From Anaeromassilibacillus senegalensis (lineage in GTDB: Bacteria; Bacillota; Clostridia; Oscillospirales; Acutalibacteraceae), in contig NZ_JAFBIT010000001.1 of the NCBI RefSeq assembly GCF_021531715.1, positions 248,001 to 312,000 on the forward strand: a stretch of 64,000 bases of DNA, given 5' to 3'. Below the pieces are notes generated by a model. That model saw nothing but the letters and a program-made list of their open reading frames with translations, was not told the DNA's origin and made no database searches. Shown here piece after piece: positions 51,102-58,966 of the stretch. Every line of letters begins with the position of its first letter. Position 1 is the stretch's first letter. A program made the translations under genes and the position numbers.

Positions 51102-52115
51102 TTATAAAATGATATTTTGTATCGCGTTGAAAAAGTAGCCAACAACGATAATTCCAACCGTACAGATTGCGATGAAGATGCCGAGCAGCTTCGGCTTTAC
51201 CGCCTTGCGCAGCATAATCATGGACGGCAAAGACAGCGTGGTCACGGCCATCATAAAGGACAGGACAACGCCGAGCAGTGCGCCCTTTGCAAGCAGGGCC
51301 TCCGCAATCGGGATCGTGCCGAAAATATCCGCATACATCGGAACGCCCGCAATCGTTGCAAGAATCACACCAAAAGGATTATTGTCGCCGAGAACTTTTA
51401 CAATAAATTCTTCGGGAATCCAGTTGTGAATGATCGCACCGATACCTACACCGATAAGCACATAAGGGGCAACCTTTTTTGCGGTGGAAACGATCTGCTC
51501 CCACGCATACTGTACTCGATCCCTGAAATGCAGTTCCTCCTGCGGGATATCCAGCGAACGTCCGGTTCGGATGTATTCCTCCACCTGATTTTCAAGGTGC
51601 AGCTTCTCAATCAACGTGCCGCCGGCAACCGCAATCACAAGGCCGAGCACAACATAGACGACGGCAACTTTCCACCCGAAAATACTCATCAACAGGACAA
51701 GGCTTCCGAGGTCGACCATCGGGGAGGAGATGAGAAATGAAAAAGTTACGCCAAGCGGAAGTCCTGCACTTGTAAATCCGATGAAAAGTGGAATGGACGA
51801 GCAGGAACAAAACGGAGTTACCGTGCCGAGCAGAGCCGCGATCATATTGGCCCAAATGCCGTGAAATCGACCGAGGATCTTTTTTGTCCGCTCCGGCGGA
51901 AAATAGCTTTGAATGTACGAGATCACAAAAATCAGAACGCCCAAGAGCACCATGATTTTAATGGTATCATAGATAAAGAACTGAATGCTGCCGCCAATCC
52001 GGCTTGTTGTGTCCAGCCCACAGGCGTTTAAAACCGTATGGATGAGCCGGCTTAACCAGCGCATACCGAGAATTTCATTCTGAAAGAAATCCCAAGCTGC
52101 TTTTATTGCTTCCAT
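51102..52115 (-). CDS. DUF318/ArsP-type permease
   Basis: A 337-residue membrane protein with about eight helices. The motif VTPFCSCSSIPLF in helix 3 holds the metalloid-binding cysteines of the UPF0718 (DUF318) permease family, and GVPMYADIFGTIPIAEAL is the second conserved loop. Characterised ArsP proteins export trivalent methyl-arsenicals; other members are unassigned. It is followed by the thioredoxin-like gene and preceded by an ArsR gene, which fits metalloid export. ATG 52115 follows ATAGGAGA. Confidence 0.9.
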   Translation of the reverse strand: MEAIKAAWDFFQNEILGMRWLSRLIHTVLNACGLDTTSRIGGSIQFFIYDTIKIMVLLGVLIFVISYIQSYFPPERTKKILGRFHGIWANMIAALLGTVTPFCSCSSIPLFIGFTSAGLPLGVTFSFLISSPMVDLGSLVLLMSIFGWKVAVVYVVLGLVIAVAGGTLIEKLHLENQVEEYIRTGRSLDIPQEELHFRDRVQYAWEQIVSTAKKVAPYVLIGVGIGAIIHNWIPEEFIVKVLGDNNPFGVILATIAGVPMYADIFGTIPIAEALLAKGALLGVVLSFMMAVTTLSLPSMIMLRKAVKPKLLGIFIAICTVGIIVVGYFFNAIQNIIL

Positions 52116-52197
52116 AAAAATCTCCTATCATATAGTTAAATTGAAATGTGTCTATGCGGAGAGGATAGGATAAGCTGTGTGCGAAGATGAAGATAGA

Positions 52198-52512
52198 TCA
52201 ATCTTCACAACACGACTTTTCTTCACAAACTTCATCCGTAGTCGTTAATGATGCCAGACACTTTACCGCATATTCGGCGCCTTCAGGCGAAATCGAATAG
52301 TGCGTCCACTTACCCTCTTTTCGGCCGACTACAATGCCGGAATCACAAAGGATTTTCATATGGTGCGACAGTGTGGGCTGCGTCACATGGATTTCTTCCA
52401 GCAATTTGCAGGCGCATTTTTCGCCTGTTCTGAGGAGCTTTAAGATACGGATGCGGTTTTCATCGCAGAAAGCCTTGAAAACCACAGCGGTTTTCTTCTC
52501 GTCCAAATTCAA
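52198..52512 (-). CDS. ArsR/SmtB-family repressor
   Basis: A 104-residue winged-helix repressor with FKAFCDENRIRILKLLRTGEKCACKLLEEIHVTQPTLSHHMKILCDSGIVVGRKEGKWTHY. The CAC in the recognition-helix region is the As(III)-binding C-x-C of ArsR, and the C-terminus CEEKSCCED gives further cysteines. The start is a TTG at 52512 preceded by GAGGTGA; the longer frame would span the promoter and is rejected. It probably controls the downstream permease and thioredoxin-like genes. Confidence 0.92.
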   Translation of the reverse strand: MNLDEKKTAVVFKAFCDENRIRILKLLRTGEKCACKLLEEIHVTQPTLSHHMKILCDSGIVVGRKEGKWTHYSISPEGAEYAVKCLASLTTTDEVCEEKSCCED

Positions 52513-52526
52513 ACGACTCACCTCGG

Positions 52527-52575
52527 ATAGACAGAAGTCTATATGTATTATATGCATCATATCGATGTTTGTCAA
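52527..52575 (-). promoter_or_regulatory. Promoter and operator of the arsR operon
   Basis: Minus strand TTGACA (52570-52575), 17-bp spacer, TATAAT (52547-52552). The palindrome ATAGAC-AGAA-GTCTAT (52527-52542) lies at the transcription start. Confidence 0.85.
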
Positions 52576-52622
52576 TGGGTTTTGGAGCAAAACAAGAGCA
52601 GTTCAAAATATTCGGAAAGCTT

Positions 52623-52658
52623 GGGCGGCAGGAATCAGCTCTTGCCGCCCGACATGGA
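52623..52658 (-). terminator. Terminator after sbcC
   Basis: GGGCGGCA / TGCCGCCC stem, 12-base loop; T-run is weak on the minus strand (AAGCTTT). Confidence 0.6.
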
Positions 52659-52671
52659 TAAGCTTTCTCCA

Positions 52672-55398
52672 TCACAGCTCTGCGATCACTTTCGCGCGGG
52701 CGGAGCCGGATTCGGAGGCGGTGACGCGGATCATAGCGGGGATGCGCTGCTGCAGCTCTGCAACGTGCGAAATGATACCGACGACGCGGCCGCCCTGCCG
52801 GATCGTCTCGAGTGCACGCATGGCGGTATCGAGCGTGTCGCCGTCCAGCGAGCCAAAGCCCTCATCGATGAAGATGGAATCGAGCCGCACTGCGCCGGAG
52901 TGGCCCTGCACCACCTCGGAAAGGCCGAACGCGAGCGAGAGGGAGGCGAGAAACTGTTCGCCGCCCGAGAGCGTTTCGATCGAGCGGCAGGTGCCGCTCA
53001 TGCCGTCGAGCACTTCGATATCGAGCCCGGCGTAGCCCTGTCCGCTTTTCGGCGCGGTCATGCGGCGTAGCGCGTAGCGCCCGCGGCTGAGCAGGGTAAA
53101 GAAGCGGTTTGCACTCGCGACGGTCTCTTCGAGCATCATGCTGAGCACATACTGCAAAATCGGCATGCGCAGGCTGTTCTTCTGGCCGGAAAGCAGGCCG
53201 TAGAGCCGCGTCACACGGCTGTATTCGAGGTCGAGCGCCCGCGCTTCTTCGGCAAGCCCCTTTACGGTTTCGGCCGTCGCATGTGCGGATTGCAGTGCGC
53301 TTGTGAGACGGCCGAGCTCGACCGAAAGCGTGTCGACGCGCTTCTGCGCCGCATCGAGCGCAGCGGAGCAGGCAGCGGCGTCGGCGGACGGCGCTTCACC
53401 GAAGGCCAGAAGGGCTTCCTGCGCGTCAGAACAGCGTTTTTCGGCGGCTGCGCGCCGTTCTGCGGCGGCTGCAAGCGCTTTTTCGGCATCGCGCATGGCA
53501 GCGTCGAGCCTTTGAATTTCGGATTCCACCGCTTTTTGACGCGCTTCAAGCATCTGCATCTCACGGTCGATCTCGCCGATCCCGCGCACGGCGTCAAATT
53601 CAGGCAGTCGGCTTTGAAGCTGCTGGAACTCCGCTGCGCAGGCGGCAAGCTGCGCAGCAATCTCCGAGCCGGACTTTGCAGCGTGCTCTGCGCTTTCACG
53701 CAGATTTTGCAGTTTCTGCCGCGCTGCCGACGCCTGTGCCGCTTTCTTTTCGAGCGCGGCGGCTTCGGCGGTGCACCGGGCCAGCGCAGCGTCCAGCGTC
53801 TCGGCGGCATCCGTGATATCGGCGCATTCCGCATTCGCCTTTTCGAGCTGTGCCTGCGCGCGGTTGAGTGTCGCCTGGGCGGCGGCGGACTCGCTTTCCG
53901 AAGCGCTGTATACGGCGCGCAGCTTTTCGAGCGCTTCGCGCATCGTGTCGAGCTCGTCTTCGGAGACGAGCTTTTCTGCGCCTGCAGCGGGCGCAGGATG
54001 ATGTACCGCGCCGCAGACAGGGCAGGGGACGCCGTCCTGAAGTCCGGCAGCAAGCGCGGCGGCGCTGTTCTGGCGCAGCAGCGCTTCTGCAGCGGCGACA
54101 GCTTTGTCCTGTGCGGTCATGGCAAGCCGGTCACGAAACGCCTTATCCCGGCGAGCATCGAGTGCTTTTTGCAGCTTCTGCACCTCCCGGGCAGTTTCGC
54201 TGCGGTCATACAAGCGGCGAAGGTCGGCTTCCAGCGCGGCTTTTTCGGTGAGCAGCGAGGGCCTTTTTTCGGCAGCCTGTGTGATTTCCAGCAGGTATGC
54301 TTCACCTGCTTCAATGCGCTTCTGCGCGGTGAGACGGTCGTTTTCCGCCGCCTGCGCCGCCGCTTTAAGCTGTGTGATCTGCGTCTCATGCGCGCTGAGG
54401 TCGGCGCGGATACGCTGCTTTTCCGCGCTCTTTGCGCGTTCCTGCCGGAGACCTTCCATGCGCCGTGCGGCGTCCTTTTCTTCCTTCTGCAGAGCTTCAA
54501 GCGTGCTGCCGCGCTGTGCGGCCTCTGTTCTGCGCTGTTCGGCGAGGGCAAGCAGGCGCTTCGCGTCCGAAAGCTGCTTTTCTGCGGTGTCCCGCTCGGC
54601 TTGAAGCTGTGCGAAGGTGCGCGTGCGCTCAAGCTGTTTCTGTGCCGCAGCACGGGTTTTCTGCTCGCTTTCGAGTGCCGTCTCGGTCTGTTTTTTCTGC
54701 GTTTCAAGCGCCTCGATGCGCTTTGCGAGCGCGGACTCGTCCAGAGCCTGTTCCTTTTCCAGCAGAGACTGCAGCTTTGCAGCGCAGTTCTGCCGCTTTG
54801 CGTATACTGCCTTGTGGCGGTCGCCGAGCTTCAAAACGAGCGATTTCCAGACCTCGCAGGAAAAGAGCGTTTTGAGAATTTCTCCCTTGTCCTTTGAGTT
54901 TGCGCGCAGCAGGCGGAGAAATTCGCCCTGCGGCAGAACGATGACCTGCGAGAACTGCTCGGCGGTCAGCGAGAGTAGGCTCTGCGCGTAATCCGTGACC
55001 TTTTTGGCGGAACCACTTTCCCTCAGAACCCACGCACTGTTTTCGAGCTGATAGCACGCGTGCTCTTCGTGCAGGTCGTACGTCTCCGCGCCGCGCTTTT
55101 TGCGCATGTACAGCACGCGGTGAAAGCGGTAGACGTTCGCGCCGAGCGAGAAAGAAAAATCCACTTCGGTGCGGCGGGATTCATCGGCGTTCAGGCTGCG
55201 CAGATCAGCAAAGCTGCGTCTGCCGCCCGTCGATTTGCAGAACAGCGCCATACACATCGCGTCGAGCAGCGTGGTTTTGCCGCCGCCTGTCTGGCCGGAA
55301 ATCAGAAACAACCCGGCTTCATTCAATTTTTCAAAGTCGATCGCGGTTCGGTCGAGATATGGCCCGAACGCTTCCAGCTCCAATCTGAGCGGCTTCAT
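52672..55398 (-). CDS. sbcC: Exonuclease subunit SbcC
   Basis: A 908-residue Rad50-like ATPase: N-terminal Walker A GQTGGGKT (residues 35-42), two long coiled-coil arms, the zinc hook CPVC at about residues 459-462 (GVPCPVCGAVHH), and the C-terminal half with signature LSGGEQFLASLSLAFGLSEVVQ and Walker B IFIDEGFGSLD. With SbcD it forms the SbcCD nuclease that opens hairpins and processes protein-blocked DNA ends. It overlaps sbcD by 4 bases. Confidence 0.96.
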   Translation of the reverse strand: MKPLRLELEAFGPYLDRTAIDFEKLNEAGLFLISGQTGGGKTTLLDAMCMALFCKSTGGRRSFADLRSLNADESRRTEVDFSFSLGANVYRFHRVLYMRKKRGAETYDLHEEHACYQLENSAWVLRESGSAKKVTDYAQSLLSLTAEQFSQVIVLPQGEFLRLLRANSKDKGEILKTLFSCEVWKSLVLKLGDRHKAVYAKRQNCAAKLQSLLEKEQALDESALAKRIEALETQKKQTETALESEQKTRAAAQKQLERTRTFAQLQAERDTAEKQLSDAKRLLALAEQRRTEAAQRGSTLEALQKEEKDAARRMEGLRQERAKSAEKQRIRADLSAHETQITQLKAAAQAAENDRLTAQKRIEAGEAYLLEITQAAEKRPSLLTEKAALEADLRRLYDRSETAREVQKLQKALDARRDKAFRDRLAMTAQDKAVAAAEALLRQNSAAALAAGLQDGVPCPVCGAVHHPAPAAGAEKLVSEDELDTMREALEKLRAVYSASESESAAAQATLNRAQAQLEKANAECADITDAAETLDAALARCTAEAAALEKKAAQASAARQKLQNLRESAEHAAKSGSEIAAQLAACAAEFQQLQSRLPEFDAVRGIGEIDREMQMLEARQKAVESEIQRLDAAMRDAEKALAAAAERRAAAEKRCSDAQEALLAFGEAPSADAAACSAALDAAQKRVDTLSVELGRLTSALQSAHATAETVKGLAEEARALDLEYSRVTRLYGLLSGQKNSLRMPILQYVLSMMLEETVASANRFFTLLSRGRYALRRMTAPKSGQGYAGLDIEVLDGMSGTCRSIETLSGGEQFLASLSLAFGLSEVVQGHSGAVRLDSIFIDEGFGSLDGDTLDTAMRALETIRQGGRVVGIISHVAELQQRIPAMIRVTASESGSARAKVIAEL

Positions 55399-56507
55399 AT
55401 CGTTCCCTCCAGTTCCTGCATGATCTCCTGGAACAGCTCTGCATCGCCGGGCTGTATGTCCTCGCCGCAGACGTCGTGCAGAAAACCTGTAAAAATCGCC
55501 GCACGGTCGCGGTCATGTACGGCCTGCTCCGGCGTGTGGCTGTACATTGAGGTGAACCATTCATTGCGCACGCTGAGCAAATTCGGGTAATACGGGCGCA
55601 GGCGATCGGCGGGGCGGAAGACCGGCGCTTCGTCGGTGAGGATGATCTCGGCGTAGTCCTCGTCCGGCTTGTTCATCCCGGCTTCGAGCAGATCGTCGAA
55701 GGGGCCGGTGATGCGCTTGACGTCGTGCAGCGGCGCGACGGGCAGCAGCTCCGCTGTCGTCTCCTCACCGAGCGTCACAAGCGTCATGCTTTTTTTCTGG
55801 TGGGCCTCATCGACCGAGTATTTCAGTGGGGATCCCGCATACCGCGCGGTATCGCCCGCCCGCTGCGCCGCGTGCAGATGACCGAGCGCCGCGTAATCGA
55901 ATGGCGCGAAGACATCCGTCGGCACGTCGCCCGCGCCGCCCACGAAGAGCCGGCTCTCGGAATCCGAAACGGCCGAGCCTGCCGCAAAGCAGTGCGCGAC
56001 GAGGATGTGCTTTTTCGCGGGATCAAACAGCGGCATCATGCGTTCCACGGCTGCCCGCATGCAGGCGCCCGCGCCGCGAAGGCTGTCGTCGCCGAGAAAG
56101 GCGCGCATCTGGGCGTTATCGAAGTAGGGCAGGGCGAAGATCTGCGCGCTGCCAAGCGTGATCGGCCGGAACGCGCCGTCGAGCGTCGTCACGATATGGA
56201 TGCCGTGCTGCGCGAGCAGCTTTGTACCGACTGCGATGCGTTCCGGGCCATCGTGGTTGCCGGAAATGATGACGGCAGGGCACTGCCGTTCGCAGAGCGC
56301 GCCGATCAGCTCGTCGAACAGCGCGATGGCGTCCGTGGAGGTGATCTGCCGGTCGTAGACGTCCCCGGCGATCAGAACGCCGTCTGGCCGCAGCGCGTCG
56401 ACGGCGGGCAGCAGCACGCGCCGCACGAAATGGCGCTGATCCTCAATCAGGCTGCGTCCGTATAAAAGCCTGCCGAAATGCAGGTCCGCGATATGCAGAA
56501 ATCTCAT
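55395..56507 (-). CDS. sbcD: Exonuclease subunit SbcD
   Basis: A 370-residue Mre11-like phosphoesterase with the metal motifs in order: HIADLHFGR, VLIAGDVYDR, VIISGNHDG, and HILVAHCF...; and the C-terminal SbcC-binding part. The length is standard. It is the first gene of the sbcDC operon. Transcription is divergent from the carboxypeptidase gene. Confidence 0.96.
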   Translation of the reverse strand: MRFLHIADLHFGRLLYGRSLIEDQRHFVRRVLLPAVDALRPDGVLIAGDVYDRQITSTDAIALFDELIGALCERQCPAVIISGNHDGPERIAVGTKLLAQHGIHIVTTLDGAFRPITLGSAQIFALPYFDNAQMRAFLGDDSLRGAGACMRAAVERMMPLFDPAKKHILVAHCFAAGSAVSDSESRLFVGGAGDVPTDVFAPFDYAALGHLHAAQRAGDTARYAGSPLKYSVDEAHQKKSMTLVTLGEETTAELLPVAPLHDVKRITGPFDDLLEAGMNKPDEDYAEIILTDEAPVFRPADRLRPYYPNLLSVRNEWFTSMYSHTPEQAVHDRDRAAIFTGFLHDVCGEDIQPGDAELFQEIMQELEGTI

Positions 56508-56634
56508 TCTGTGTTCCTTTCCAAAACCTTATATTTTTCTGAATGTGCGAATTTCTCTTTTCAGAAAGCGGAATCCGTGGTATAATGGCTTCAATCAACA
56601 ACAAAATTATAGCATGTCTGATGGAGAATAAACA

Positions 56635-58095
56635 GTGAAAAAAATGAGATTTGCGTCCTTTTTTCTGGCGCTCCTTTTGACTATATCCGTTTTTGGCATA
56701 AACGCTTCGGCCGATTCCCCAGATTCCGGCACGGGGACGGACGCGCAGACTGCCGAGCCTACTCCCCAGCCGGTTGAGCCGGAGGAGGGCTTTGTCTGTG
56801 ATACGCTGACCGATCCAAATAGCCAATCCATTTTTATGGTGAGTTTGGACACGGATACGGTCGTCTTTACGATGAATCCGGATGAGCGCCGCCCGATGGC
56901 GTCCCTCACGAAAATTATGACGTATATCGTCACGGCAGAAACCGTCCAGGATCTGCAGAATACGCGAACAACAGTCCCGGAGAGCGTTGCGCAGGAGCTG
57001 GAGGGAACCGGCTCATCGCTCGCGGAGATCCAGACCGGCGAGGAATTTTCCATTTATGAGCTGTTGAATCTGATGATGGTGCCATCCGGCAACGACGCCG
57101 CGCTGACGCTCGCCAAGTATGTGGACGGACTCGGTCTTTCGGCGGACGACGCCGCGTATGATATGGACGGCGACGGCAAAATGAACTTTGTGGAGCTGAT
57201 GAATCGTAAGGCGCAGGAGCTTGGCTGCACGAATACGCATTTCATGAACCCACACGGACTCTACGAAGAGGATCACTACACGACGGCGCGCGAGATGGCG
57301 AAAATCACCCAGTATGCGCTGACGCTCCCGTATTTCGCGGAGATTACCTCACAGACGTATTACACGCAGGCGCCGACAAACAAGACGAGTGAGGCGCGCA
57401 CCGTTACGACGACAAATCGCATGCTTCTGAGCTACGCGGATGAGTACTATACATACGCTACCGGCGTCAAGACCGGCTCGCTCAACGAATCCGGCTACTG
57501 CATCGCAGCTTCCGGCCTTTACGACGGGTACAGCTATCTCGTTGTCTGTCTGGGGAGCCCGTATGTCGATGAAAACGGAAATTACGTCAACTATCACGGC
57601 GAGATGTACGACGCTGCCACGCTGCTGCGTTGGGCTTTTCTGAATATCGAGACGAAAACGCTCGTTGCGGACGGCGATCTGCTCGGCGAGGTCGACCTCA
57701 AATACGTCTGGGATAAGGATCGCCTGCAGGTTGTGGCGAAGGGCAATGTGACAGCCATGCTGCCCAGTGAGCTCGATGAGAGCGATATTACCGTACAGAT
57801 CGATCTGCCCGAATACGTGAAGGCGCCGGTCAAGAAGAGCGATGAGATCGGCACGGCGGCCTATATTTATAAGGGCGAAACGCTTGCCAAGGTTCCGCTT
57901 GTCGCTGCGGAAAGTGTGGAGCGCAGCGAGATCATTCAGACTATCGAGCAGGGGAAGGAGATCATCACCTCGCCGTGGTTTCTGATTACGGCCGGCGTCA
58001 TTCTTGTGCTCGCCGTTGCGTATATCATACTCGCCGTTCTCATGAACCGCAAGCGCCGCAGAATGCGCCGTGTCAAAAAATACAGGGATATGTAA
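56635..58095 (+). CDS. D-alanyl-D-alanine carboxypeptidase (DacF-type)
   Basis: A 486-residue penicillin-binding protein. GTG 56635 follows GGAG. It has a signal peptide (MKKMRFASFFLALLLTISVFGINASA), the transpeptidase-fold motifs SLTK (Ser90-Lys93), SGN (PSGNDAA, near 146) and KTG (GVKTGSLNESG, near 282), and a C-terminal membrane anchor (WFLITAGVILVLAVAYIILAVLM) with a basic tail. It trims the terminal D-Ala of peptidoglycan stem peptides. A TATAAT box at 56581-56586 without a good -35 precedes it. Confidence 0.95.
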   Translation: MKKMRFASFFLALLLTISVFGINASADSPDSGTGTDAQTAEPTPQPVEPEEGFVCDTLTDPNSQSIFMVSLDTDTVVFTMNPDERRPMASLTKIMTYIVTAETVQDLQNTRTTVPESVAQELEGTGSSLAEIQTGEEFSIYELLNLMMVPSGNDAALTLAKYVDGLGLSADDAAYDMDGDGKMNFVELMNRKAQELGCTNTHFMNPHGLYEEDHYTTAREMAKITQYALTLPYFAEITSQTYYTQAPTNKTSEARTVTTTNRMLLSYADEYYTYATGVKTGSLNESGYCIAASGLYDGYSYLVVCLGSPYVDENGNYVNYHGEMYDAATLLRWAFLNIETKTLVADGDLLGEVDLKYVWDKDRLQVVAKGNVTAMLPSELDESDITVQIDLPEYVKAPVKKSDEIGTAAYIYKGETLAKVPLVAAESVERSEIIQTIEQGKEIITSPWFLITAGVILVLAVAYIILAVLMNRKRRRMRRVKKYRDM

Positions 58096-58101
58096 AAAAG
58101 G

Positions 58102-58137
58102 AACGACCCGACCGGACGGCTTTCCGATCGGGTCGAA
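58102..58137. terminator. Terminator after the carboxypeptidase gene
   Basis: CGACCCGA / TCGGGTCG with a loop of about 16 bases; the plus-strand tail is AAAAATATTT. Confidence 0.65.
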
Positions 58138-58167
58138 AAATATTTCTCACTTTTTTGAAAAAAGGGC

Positions 58168-58196
58168 TTGCAATTTTCTGCAGACCGTAGTATAAT
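58168..58196 (+). promoter_or_regulatory. Promoter of tRNA-fMet
   Basis: TTGCAA (58168-58173), 17-bp spacer, TATAAT (58191-58196). Confidence 0.88.
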
Positions 58197-58223
58197 AACA
58201 GAGCACTCGAAAAGTGAATATAT

Positions 58224-58300
<77 letters not shown>

Positions 58301-58305
58301 TAATG

Positions 58306-58346
58306 ATTGACTCATAAGTCTACCAAGACTTGTGAGTCAATTTTCT
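58306..58346 (+). terminator. Terminator of tRNA-fMet
   Basis: TTGACTCA..AGTCT / AGACT..TGAGTCAA followed by TTTTCTTTT. Confidence 0.88.
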
Positions 58347-58387
58347 TTTATAGCCCTGTTTTAGGATCAAAATACGGATATAGCAGT

Positions 58388-58440
58388 AAAAAACGGTTGA
58401 TGACTGGTGGATCAGCGCCAGAAATCATCCGTTTTTTCTT
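58388..58440 (+). terminator. Second hairpin terminator at the island edge
   Basis: AAAACGG..TGAT..CTGG / CCAG..ATCA..CCGTTTT followed by TTTC. No gene is seen between it and tRNA-fMet, so it may belong to acquired or deleted material. The rest of 58301-58618 holds no gene beyond this and the controller promoter. Confidence 0.65.
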
Positions 58441-58556
58441 TTGCAGGAGCGGAAATTCCGTTCAATATGTTAGCAACAAAAGGTGCGTGGGGACAAGATT
58501 TGAAGTGAAAAAGTGAAGAAATCACTGCATTTTCAAGAGCAAATTCTTGAAAACCC

Positions 58557-58595
58557 TTGATTTTTTATAAAAAGTGTGTTAGTATGTTTACATAC
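58557..58595 (+). promoter_or_regulatory. Promoter and operator of the restriction island
   Basis: TTGATT (58557-58562), 17-bp spacer, TAGTAT (58580-58585). The palindrome GTATG-TTTA-CATAC (58582-58595) overlaps the -10, fitting autorepression by the HTH protein encoded next. Confidence 0.8.
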
Positions 58596-58618
58596 ATACC
58601 AAACAGGAGGTGAAGCGG

Positions 58619-58954
58619 ATGGCCAAGGACAAAAAGGCGTTTGGTAATTTCCTTCGGGAAATGATCAAGCAGACCGGCATATCGCAGTCGGCATTTTACT
58701 CGGCGGTAGAGATTACAAAACCATACTTTTATGACATCCTGTCCGGCAAGGTCAATCCGCCGCCACCGGACGTGCAGTACAAAATGCTTGAAAACTTGAA
58801 TTTGGATGAGCAGCAGCGCAATGAGTTCTTGAATTTAGCGGCAGAGGGACGCGGTGAGGTGCCGGCAGACATCGCAAAGCTGATCGCAGATCACCCTGCG
58901 AAATTGGCAATCATCCGAGAAACATTAACATCGCTACTTGCGGCGCAAGGATAA
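58619..58954 (+). CDS. HTH (XRE-type) controller of the Type III-like system
   Basis: A 111-residue protein with an N-terminal Xre-like helix-turn-helix: FGNFLREMIKQTGISQSAFYSAVEITKPYFYDILSGKVNPPPPDVQYKMLENL, followed by an acidic-to-helical tail DIAKLIADHPAKLAIIRETLTSLLAAQG. It lies 12 bases upstream of mod and its operator sits on the shared promoter, so it probably delays or limits mod-res expression as C proteins do in restriction-modification systems. ATG 58619 follows AGGAGG; a GTG at 58610 overlaps the ribosome site and is rejected. Confidence 0.88.
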   Translation: MAKDKKAFGNFLREMIKQTGISQSAFYSAVEITKPYFYDILSGKVNPPPPDVQYKMLENLNLDEQQRNEFLNLAAEGRGEVPADIAKLIADHPAKLAIIRETLTSLLAAQG

Positions 58955-58966
58955 GGAGAAATAGAT

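Noticed and set aside
52513-52590. 26-residue N-terminal extension of ArsR
   Set aside because: It lies across the -10/-35 promoter and the operator; TTG 52512 with GAGGTGA is the better start.
52543-54897. Long plus-strand frames opposite sbcC
   Set aside because: High-GC antisense shadows of a well-defined gene with no ribosome sites or motifs.
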